Shown here: positions 56,191 through 64,000 of the stretch, piece after piece
Layout: each line of letters opens with the position of its first letter
How positions within the stretch are numbered: the stretch's first letter is position 1
Assembly (NCBI GenBank): GCA_015178975.1
Contig: WHVD01000128.1
Location: 124,001-188,000, forward strand
DNA: 64,000 bases
DNA from: Hysterangium stoloniferum
Taxonomy: Eukaryota; Basidiomycota; Agaricomycetes; Hysterangiales; Hysterangiaceae
Reading direction: 5' to 3'
The notes under the pieces: generated by a model
Told to the model about the DNA's origin: nothing
The model's input: the letters and a program-made list of their open reading frames with translations, nothing else
Databases searched by the model: none
Program-made: the position numbers and the translations under genes

Positions 56191-57384
56191 CCATACGGGG
56201 AGCGTAATCAGCGGTACAGGCCGCTTCACTACGCCCGCCATCAACACTTTGACATGTGCTCAAAAACAGACCTTTCCCATAATACCGTCGCGCAGCCCGT
56301 TTCTTTTTTTACGCGGTTATTGGAAATCTATGCCCAAGCGTTCCAAGGCATTCTAGGCGTTTTATTGACGAAGGAATGAAATGCTCCTACCAGACGGTTA
56401 GCATTGACACGATAGGAAGCGATCAAGAATCCGGACCGCAAACTCTGCCAGAATTATATACATGTACACAAAATGTCAATGAAAATACAGTAGCTAATAA
56501 TTTGTACAAATGTTGAATCGGATACTTATAGATTTATTATATTTATCCTCAGAAAGTGATATTATAACTGGTTGACGATAAAAGAAATTTCAAAAAATTG
56601 TACAGGCATTAAACGAAATGGCTTGAAATATGTTCCTAGGGACCTTGGGGAGTAAATGGTGTTAAAATTGTCATTCGGATGAGATTGAACCACTTGCCCC
56701 GACATACCGATTACATGAACCCACTGTAAAAATTTCATATATGGTCTCGAGGAATACAGCTTGGTCCTATCGACGTCTGGATCGATGGCAATGTAAAGCT
56801 GCATTGGACAGCAGCCCCCCCACAAGGCGTGCCACGGGAACGCCAGCGGCCGATCGCAAAACTTTAAAAGAGAATAGATGCTGATATATATTCATCCCTA
56901 CTCGGAAATGATTATGAATTGTTTTTTGGGTGATGTTTAAACAAAATTCCAAATGATATTTATTCAAGTCACCCCTCCCCCGCCACGCCACGAGTGTACT
57001 GAGCACAGTGCAATAGTTGTCCAAATCTAAGCTGATAGCAGTTCAGTTCAAGCGCATTATGAACTGGTATACAATGCGAAATCTTCCTTCAGTCAGCATC
57101 ACACTCATGCATTATTGAAAAACGCTGCCTGTCCAATTGAATCTATTCTCGGGGTTGGTGAATGTGGTAAGAGCTACTATGAAATCATGGAGAGTCAGCA
57201 GTCATAAGGACAGTGGAGAGGAAAGGATACACACTCCACGACTGCTTCCCACATAAACCCGCCTTACATCTCATTATTTTAAGCAGCTCTCCACTGCAAT
57301 TCAATCCCGTTCAACATCTACCTTTGGCACCGCTTGTGTTTTCCCTAGAATTTCCCCTGAGATGGTTGCCGTGTATTTTACAGA
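56191..57384. other. Duplicated intergenic block
   Basis: The counterpart of 14,313-15,530 (inverted) and in part of 50,695-51,550. A minus-strand frame near 56,780-56,690 (DPDVDRTKLYSSRPYMK then GMSGQVVQ) parallels the left arm. No gene can be called. Confidence 0.4.
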
Positions 57385-57537
57385 ATGTCACTCACTGGTT
57401 TTAGCAGCCTCAAAGCTTGTTCTAAGGCTGCTAGGGTTATATTTTCAGCGACCATGTTCCAATTTGTGACAGACTGCTCTCTGGCCAACGAAGCGCACAC
57501 GACTGGCACAAAAAGAGGAGACCGCTCTTCAACTTAA
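57385..57537 (+). CDS. Unidentified 50-aa ORF, preserved in both arms
   Basis: MSLTGFSSLKACSKAARVIF then FSATMFQFVTDCSLANEAHT. The left-arm partner at 14,312-14,121 is 63 aa, with the same start and C-terminal half. No family recognised. Confidence 0.3.
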   Translation: MSLTGFSSLKACSKAARVIFSATMFQFVTDCSLANEAHTTGTKRGDRSST

Positions 57538-57779
57538 GAGGCTATCTTAATCAAGTACGACTCTCGAACAAAGCCGATCCAATCCAGAGCTTCCTATCCG
57601 CAAAGCTTCAGCAATAGACACGGATGCACTATTGGTTCGTGCTAGATTGGTAGTGACCCTCCTGGTGCTGTCATGCTTTTTGTATAAGTGCGTATTATTC
57701 CGGTCAGATATTTTTAACGCGATTGCGCGAATATACTTTAGAGTAATAAAAGTAATAAACAAAAAATGTCGGAAAAATT

Positions 57780-57860
57780 TGATCCGAGCCGGACTTGAAC
57801 CGACGACCTTCTGCGCACTGAAATGTTAAGCAGACGTTCCACCAACTGAACTATCGAACC
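57780..57860 (-). tRNA. tRNA-Val(AAC) with a short intron, second copy
   Basis: As the copy at 13,810-13,890, except that acceptor pair 7 is A-T here and G-C there, a compensatory change that keeps the stem. The anticodon loop TTAACA with about 8 intron bases is shared. A TTTTT terminator follows on the minus strand at about 57,773-57,777. Confidence 0.86.
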
Positions 57861-58299
57861 TTATAAGTAGCGGGCATAATCTATCTTTATATACCTTCTC
57901 TTATTTTTAAGGCGTTCCCTAAAACCAACAACCAGACTATACAACTATATCGTTTCGCTCTGAACCAACTCCGAGAAGAGTTTACAAGGTCATTTTTCAA
58001 TGATAGACTTGATGAAAGCACCTAATATCAGCACTGCTTGATATCATAGCACCCTTTCTTTATCAGGCAAAGCGAGTTTGTATCCATCCGACCATTCCTC
58101 TCCCACGGGAACTATGAGACAGAAACACGCTCTTAAAAACGCCTCCATATAAAGGACGGGACCAAGTGAAACATATACCTGATAGTGGAACAGAGGAGAA
58201 GGAAAAAAAAGACTATGTATATATAGCTAGCTAGTGAAACAATTGCTCTACTCAAACAAGCGTGAATACCACAAATCAGCATTACACCTCCAAAGCAAC

Positions 58300-58818
58300 A
58301 GTAGATAAGCTACCTCCATCCTTTACCACCATACCCTGCAACATCCGGCCTGGCACTGCGGATAGACCTCCTTCACCATACCTTGTAACATCGGAGCTGG
58401 GGCCGGCGATAGAGATGATGATCGGCGCTTGTTCAACGTAGATTCCAGACCAGTGCCAACTGTCAGGAGTGGCAGAGATAATGCCGTCTTTTGACAGACG
58501 GACCCCGGTGCTCTGGATAACCAGGCAGCGATCAAGGCATTGAACAACAGCAAGACACAACCCAGCCAATGCCTTCTAGATAAGATCATTAGGACAATCA
58601 GGCTACTCCGAAATCATTGGCGACAAATGCGCATCCACCTCGAATGGGTACCAAGACACGAAGGCATCGAAGGTTAATGAGTCTGTGGATCGCCTAGCTA
58701 CTTACAACTTGTGCTAGTTGCCCGCCTTCAACCCAGTGATTTAATTGACAAATACCGCCAATGTCCCAGCGGAAGAGTGGGTCCGCGTCGCCCACTTCAT
58801 CAGAGACAAGACTTTGGT
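58300..58818 (-). pseudogene. GH131 pseudogene (exon 4 and exon 6 remnants)
   Basis: On the minus strand, 58,818-58,740 reads GDADPLFRWDIGG (exon 4) and 58,500-58,310 reads RLSKDG, WHWSGIYVEQAPI and SIAGPSSDVTRYG (exon 6). Exon 5 is replaced by a retrotransposon fragment on the opposite strand, and exons 1-3 are absent because the duplication begins in exon 4. Not functional. Confidence 0.9.
58513..58712 (+). pseudogene. Retrotransposon RNase H fragment
   Basis: The plus strand reads DNQAAIKALNNSKTQ, then RLLRNHWRQMRIHLEWVPRH, then GIEG; a frameshift at about 58,675 separates this from ESVDRLAT. DNQAAI (second catalytic Asp) and WVPxHxGIEGNE-VDxLA are hallmarks of the RNase H domain of non-LTR retrotransposons. 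Only the C-terminal part of the domain is present. Confidence 0.8.
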
Positions 58819-58866
58819 GTGCACCAGCCGAAAGACCCTCGCTTACATAATCTGCCTCCTCCCCAG

Positions 58867-61800
58867 ATGTCGTCGCCGACTTTAGAAGGGAGCTTACACT
58901 CCGAGATACATTCACCTTCACGAGCCAATGCAGAAGCCTTATTGGAGTCTCTGAAGCTTTCTGGGTTGCCTAGTACAGAGGAAATACATCGAGAGATAGA
59001 GGAGACTATACTGCTTCCTAAACAGCGTCTTCCTGCGCATTGGCTGCCTACGTACCAAATGTATGTTTTTTTTGAGTGTTTTCTCAAGTTGTATTAAGCA
59101 TAATAAATGATAAATTATGTAGTCATTGGGAGAATGAACTTTCAATCCCTTCACTGTTGCCTCACGCACCAGCACCAGCTCCTACAAGAGTAGAGTTTGT
59201 ACGCACAGGTCTCGATGGTCGTGTGACAGGGTATGCCGAGGTATTTATCAAGACTTAAAATTACACAATGTACTCTGAGTCCTCATATTCGCCTCAGGTC
59301 CGCGCTCCTAAGCCTTCCACGGGCCTCACATCGACGTCTCTTGACCGATTACCAACCTCTACACGTGCTTTTGTGCGTGGAAAATCTGGAAACTCGCCCT
59401 TTCTCCCGGGAGGACTAGATGAAGTAGTAAAGGTAGTCGGAACAGGCAAAGGCATCGATGAGAACCAGAAATTACTTAGAGTGGCACCCGGCCTGTCGCG
59501 CGGACTGAGGATGCCAGGAGAGGCTAATATTGATGATGAGGATGCGCCTCAGTATGGAGGCGATGCGGCCGGATATCTAAATCCACAATTAACGGACGGA
59601 GGTGTACGTAATTTCATGCCGATTTTCCAATGTGGTCTATATTTCTTTACAGAATATTTACGGAAATGCCATCGCTGGGCCTTCACAACCCGAATCACTC
59701 GAATTCAGTGGAGACGGCGATATAGACGATCTTCTTCCTTCAACTGTAGGCTTTTGAATTCTCACAACGCACAGCCCGGTTTACACTCCTTTAGAGAACC
59801 TACTTCAACCCGCTTACGTCTGGAATCGTTCGGCCTAAGCAACAACTCCATTTGCAAAAACGTGATTGGGCCCATGTTGTGGATATAACTAAACCTAATC
59901 CCGAGTATGAGCTTCTACGGGAAAGTGGCGGGTTAGCTAAAGAGGTGATGATAGTTTAAATCGCGAGGTCTATATGCATGAATATTAACATAAATGTCCC
60001 ATAGTATCCATTCAATCTCGACCCATTCCAGAAGGCCGCCGTCACACACCTTGAAAAAGGTGAATCCGTTTTTGTAGCAGCTCACACGTCAGCTGGTAAA
60101 ACAGTGGTTGCGGAGTATGCGATTGCCCTTGCAGGAAGGCATGTTACCAGGTAAATTGTTCGCGTCTCCACGTCCATTTCTTTCCGTCATGTAAATTTCA
60201 GAACGATATACACCTCCCCTATAAAAGCGCTCTCAAATCAAAAGTTTCGAGACTTCAAAACGACGTTCGGTGCAGCTAACGTTGGCATTTTGACCGGAGA
60301 TGTTCAAGTCAGTGCAGAAACGATGCTGATTTGACACTTTTTTTTGATATTCTGCAGATAAATCCAGATGCGCCATGCCTAATCATGACAACGGAGATTC
60401 TACGAAGTATGCTGTATAAGGGTGCGGATCTTATAAGAGATGTCGAGTGGGTGGTATTCGATGAAGTGCACTACGTCAGCGATGCGGAGGTGAACAACTC
60501 TCACGTTTATAACTTTATCTTGGAGCATCCCCTCCTGACGTCCTACATTCAGCGTGGTGTGGTTTGGGAGGAAGTGATCATCATGCTTCCAGAACACGTC
60601 AACATCATTTTGTTATCTGCAACGATTCCGAACACGAAGGAATTCGCCGATTGGGTCGGGTAAGGAATCGTCTCTGCTGCCTCATCGTATGCCCACACCC
60701 TGCCTTCCTAGCCGTACGAAGAGAAAGGACATATACGTCATATCAACACCCAAACGACCCGTACCCCTCGAACACTACCTCTACGCAGGACGAGACACAT
60801 TCAAAATTGTGGATGCCAAAGGCGAATTCCTTGGCCAAGGGTGCGCATTCAGGCACTCTTCCCTGCCATGGACGGTACTGACGGCTACTGGCGAACATTG
60901 TGCAGGTACAAGGACGCGGGTGAGGCACTTCGTCGGAAGCAAGACAAAGAGCGTGAGGCAGCCGGTCTCGCACCCGTAGTCCGCCTCGGGGCACGAGGCG
61001 GTGCAAACCAGCGCGGCGGTGCACAGCGCGGCGCAAACGCGCAGCGAGGCGGACGCGGGACTCCCGCCCGCAGCGCACCGTTCCCTCCGAGAGGCGGTGG
61101 TGGCGGTGGCGGTGGCGGTCGAACGACGCACCACCAGCTGGACAAGAGTTTGTTCGTGCATCTGTTGGGACATTTGAAGAAGAAGGAGCTGCTTCCGACT
61201 GTGGTGTTTACGTTTTCGAAGAAAAGGTGCGAGGAACAGGCAAGTACGCTTACGAACGCGGATTTGTGTACGAGCGTGGAGAAGAGCGAGGTGCATGTTG
61301 CGTTGGAGAGGGCCTTGTCGCGGTTGTCGGGTGAGTTGGTGCTTTGGCGAGATGCAAATTGTTGGTTGAAATGTTTCTTTTTCGTAGCGGCGGATCGTAA
61401 GTTGCCACAGATAGGGAGAATGCGCGAGTTATTATCGCGAGGGATTGGGGTGCACCATGGGGGGCTTTTACCTATAGTCAAAGAGGTAATGCCTGATTTA
61501 ATCTCCTTTCCTGAGTCTGTCGCTTAGTACCCGGTTAGGTAGTCGAACTCCTCTTTGCTAGAGGGCTTGTCAAAATTCTATTCGCTACAGAAACCTTTGC
61601 CATGGTATTTAGGTTTTCAAATTCAAGCTTAAACCCTGCTCATCGTTCCTTTTTTAGGGCGTCAATATGCCTGCTCGATGTGTTGTATTCTCAGGCATAC
61701 GAAAACACGACGGAAGATCCTTCCGTGAGATTCTTCCTGGTGAATACACACAGATGTCAGGCCGTGCAGGACGACGTGGGCTCGATGCGACAGGTGTGGT

Positions 61801-63816
61801 AATTATCATCGTTGGTGATGAGCTTCCGGATGTACGTTGCCACTGCCGCATTATCCTCACGTCTCACAACTCAAGTATGGATGTCGCTAGACCCCAACGC
61901 TGCATAAAATGATGCTTGGCACGCCCTCACGACTGCAATCGCAGTTCCGCTTGACGTACAACATGATACTGAATCTTTTAAGGGTCGAGGCGTTGAAGGT
62001 TGAAGATATGATAAAAAGGAGCTTCTCGGAAAATGCCGCTCAGAAGCTTCTTCCAGACCAACAGAAGAAGGTCGTCGAGAATGAAAAATTACTCGGAACC
62101 TTGGCAAAGCTGTCGTGTGATATCTGCCAACCAAGCATTCAGCATTTCTATGATACGTCTGACACTGTTATTGCGCTCAATCAAAATATCCTTGAGCTTG
62201 CGTCAAGTCACCAGCAAGGGTTGAAGTCTTTGGCATCTGGCCGTGTGCTCATTTTGAAAGACGGGGTAAGTTCTTTTTCAAACGATCTTTGTTTGTCAAT
62301 CGAATATGTCGTTTATACCGTTCCATCGCGCCCAGCACTTCCCTTCCAACGCCGCGGTTTTTTTGAAGACTGGTCCACGTCAGGTCTCAGGTTCCGGCAT
62401 GGATCAAGTGCGATTGCATTTCGTCCTGGCGTTAGTTTCCCCCGAGACAAAGTCAAGGTCACAAGGTGGGTTAATACCCTGTCGTAGTCTTTTCCCGCTC
62501 ACATTTCGTGGCGTTTAGACGTAGATGTTCAAGTTATTCCGCCACGCTGGCCACCAACACCCGAGTCGTTGTTAGTCGATGAGGGAGTATACGATCTAGT
62601 CGCAGTACCGCTTTCGAGTATCGCGCTGATTACGAACCGTACCATCAAAGTATGAACCGAACATCTGTGCCCTTTCGGCTGACAACGTTCCCTCTCTTTA
62701 TTCAGGTCGATCCCAATGCTATCGTAGAGCAACATAAAATTGCTCCCATGCGGGAAGCCATTTCTCAGTTAAACGGCTTAGTGCATGAATGGGTACATGA
62801 GGGCCACATAGCCGAAGCTGATTGGGGTCGAATGCGTCAGCTCGAGTTTCAGGAGGCGTTGCGAAGGCGTGATGCCCTCGTTCAGAAATTACCCAACAGT
62901 CCGTGTTTGCAATGCCCAGACTTTGAATCACATGTAGCCATTTTTCTGTCTCCTTAATCCGTGCTATTACTCACACTGTGCTTTGCGTTTAGTATCATAT
63001 CCTTCATGGCGAGAAAGTCCTTCGAGCTAATATTGCGACGTTGAAGCTTGCGTTGTCGGACCAGAACCTCGAATTGCTGCCAGATTACGAACAGCGCGTT
63101 GACGTTCTCAAAGACCTCAAATTTATCGACGAAAATTCCACCGTCCTTCTCAAAGGCCGGGTGGCTTGCGAAGTAAGTCGCATTCTCCCGTCGTTTATCT
63201 ACTTTAACCCTACCCCGCTTCCTTAGATTAACTCGGCACATGAACTAGTCTTGACGGAATTGATCCTTGAGAACACATTGGCGGGTTACGAGCCGGAGGA
63301 AGTTGTGGCACTCATCTCTTGCTTCGTTTTCCAGGAGAAGACAGATGTAGAACCTGTCATTCCTCCCAAGCTGGAGGCGGGCCGTGATGCTATCCTTGCG
63401 ATAGTAGATAGAGTAGATGCTGTTCAGCTACAGCATAGTGTTGGGGAGGATCTTAGCGCAAGGGTGAAATTTGGCTTGGTGGAAGTGGTATATGAGTGGG
63501 CTAAGGGCATGGTAAGTTTTGGTGCTAGTAGTCGGATACTCACTCATCGGACGTCCATTTTCCAGCCGTTCGAACAAATAACGACCCTCACAGATGTCGC
63601 AGAGGGGACAATAGTACGTGTGATTACGCGGCTGGATGAGACATGTCGCGAGATCCGGGATGCTGCACGTGTAATCGGAGATGCAGAACTTTTTAAGAAG
63701 ATGGAAGAAGCGCAGATTAAGATCAAACGGGATAGTGAGTGGCTTGCTGCGTTTCTTAACTTCACGAAATTGAGTATTATTCCGCAGTTGTATTCGCTGC
63801 TAGCTTATATTTCTAA
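58867..63816 (+). CDS. SKI2: SKI2 RNA helicase of the Ski complex, 22 exons
   Basis: Exons: 58867-59060, 59123-59240, 59298-59603, 59653-59745, 59840-59944, 60005-60150, 60202-60307, 60358-60489, 60553-60659, 60712-60840, 60906-61330, 61388-61485, 61539-61604, 61658-61831, 61891-62265, 62336-62465, 62519-62649, 62706-62933, 62993-63172, 63227-63511, 63566-63734 and 63788-63816. They give 1,241 aa, close to yeast Ski2. Motifs: Walker [10 protein letters not shown] (about 297-305), DEVH box (391-394), LSAT (421-424), [10 protein letters not shown] (707-716). Ski2-specific blocks follow: an RGG-rich loop in the insertion (about 510-555), [31 protein letters not shown] and C-terminal [13 protein letters not shown]. 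The protein unwinds mRNA for 3'-5' decay by the cytoplasmic exosome. Exon 4-5 splicing is unusual: direct read-through of 59746-59839 meets a TGA and a frameshift, so it must be spliced out or the gene is damaged. Confidence 0.9.
59746..59839 (+). other. SKI2 intron 4, apparently former coding sequence
   Basis: Begins GTAGGC and ends CCTAAG, with a CTTAC branch candidate about 25 nt before the end. Read through in the exon 4 frame it gives VGF, a TGA, then [20 protein letters not shown] and VWNRS, then a frame break at TAAGCA. The 94-nt length (31 codons plus one base) restores the frame. Confidence 0.55.
60490..60552 (+). other. SKI2 intron 8, in-frame and stop-free
   Basis: 63 nt (GTGAAC to TTCAG), inserted just after VHYVSDAE and before RGVVWEEV. 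The family has no insertion here, so it is an intron, but retention would add 21 residues without a stop. Confidence 0.7.
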
Positions 63817-64000
63817 TATTTTATTAGCTGTACAGTTGCAGAAATATTGTACGTTGCAATAAATGCGATTTACTAAAGTATATTTTCTAGGCATTGGGGC
63901 ACTCGGAATTCACCTACAAGTCTAGCGCTCGTACATATCACGCATGAACGACCAGGCGCCTCGATTCATGGTGTAGGCAAGCCAAACCAATTTGAATCTA
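63817..64000. other. SKI2 3' flank, no gene seen
   Basis: Short AT-rich downstream sequence with no further open frame; probably the SKI2 3' untranslated region and intergenic DNA. Confidence 0.5.

Larger units (their letters stand above)
52459..58818. repeat. Right arm of the 6-kb inverted duplication
   Basis: The reverse partner of 12,752-18,967. The order here is: flank, basic ORF (minus), F-box gene (plus), intergenic block, small ORF, tRNA-Val (minus), GH131 3' end (minus). The arm stops within GH131 exon 4, 49 bp before the SKI2 start codon. Confidence 0.88.

Noticed and set aside
59746-59774. A 29-nt intron in SKI2 (GTAGGC to CACAG)
   Set aside because: Shorter than known fungal introns, and joining there places the downstream codons in the wrong frame; the 94-nt alternative restores it.
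60743-61481. Long minus-strand ORFs opposite SKI2
   Set aside because: Shadows of GC-rich SKI2 exon 11 with its RGG-coding repeats; no motifs and no introns of their own.

Overview
The window looks like genomic DNA of a filamentous basidiomycete, most likely an Agaricomycete. Its genes are split by many introns of about 50-60 bp with GT-AG or GC-AG ends and fungal branch-site motifs. The gene set (GH131 beta-glucanase, F-box protein, Plr1-like aldo-keto reductase, secreted S10 carboxypeptidases, SKI2 helicase) fits a wood- or litter-associated or mycorrhizal mushroom genome. No bacterial or phage features were seen. All exon models were spliced by hand from the sequence; family names come from recognising motifs, not from a database search.

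Layout. 1-11.8 kb is an AT-rich nest of decayed transposons: one complete-ended Tc1/mariner element with 224-bp inverted repeats, a second disrupted by about 2 kb of foreign sequence, a truncated third, LTR-retrotransposon debris, a degenerate tRNA-Val-like sequence and a palindromic tandem repeat. 12.15-13.32 kb holds an intact six-exon GH131 gene. 12.75-18.97 kb is the left arm of a 6-kb inverted duplication (GH131 3' part, tRNA-Val, F-box pseudogene, unidentified ORFs). 19.2-20.15 kb is an acyl-protein thioesterase-like hydrolase, and 23.4-24.8 kb an aldo-keto reductase. 26.93-31.46 kb is a young non-autonomous LTR retrotransposon with a 5-bp target duplication. 32.3-38.1 kb contains two tandem, intact 12-exon serine carboxypeptidase genes. 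38.3-44.0 kb has an orphan multi-exon gene (563 aa) and decayed paralogues of it. 44-48.2 kb is largely unassigned. 48.2-51.7 kb is a rearranged third copy of the duplicated unit with a palindrome at its centre. 52.46-58.82 kb is the right arm of the inverted duplication, carrying the intact F-box gene, a second tRNA-Val gene and a GH131 pseudogene hit by a retrotransposon RNase H fragment. 58.87-63.82 kb is a 22-exon SKI2 gene.

How it works together. The genes do not form one pathway. GH131 and the two carboxypeptidases have signal peptides and suit extracellular glucan and protein digestion. The thioesterase and reductase are housekeeping-type enzymes. SKI2 is the helicase of the cytoplasmic Ski complex that feeds mRNA to the exosome. 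The dominant theme is structural: repeated segmental duplication followed by loss of one copy. The GH131 gene is intact on the left and dead on the right, the F-box gene is dead on the left and intact on the right, and both tRNA-Val copies keep paired acceptor stems. The right duplication edge lies only about 50 bp from the SKI2 start codon.
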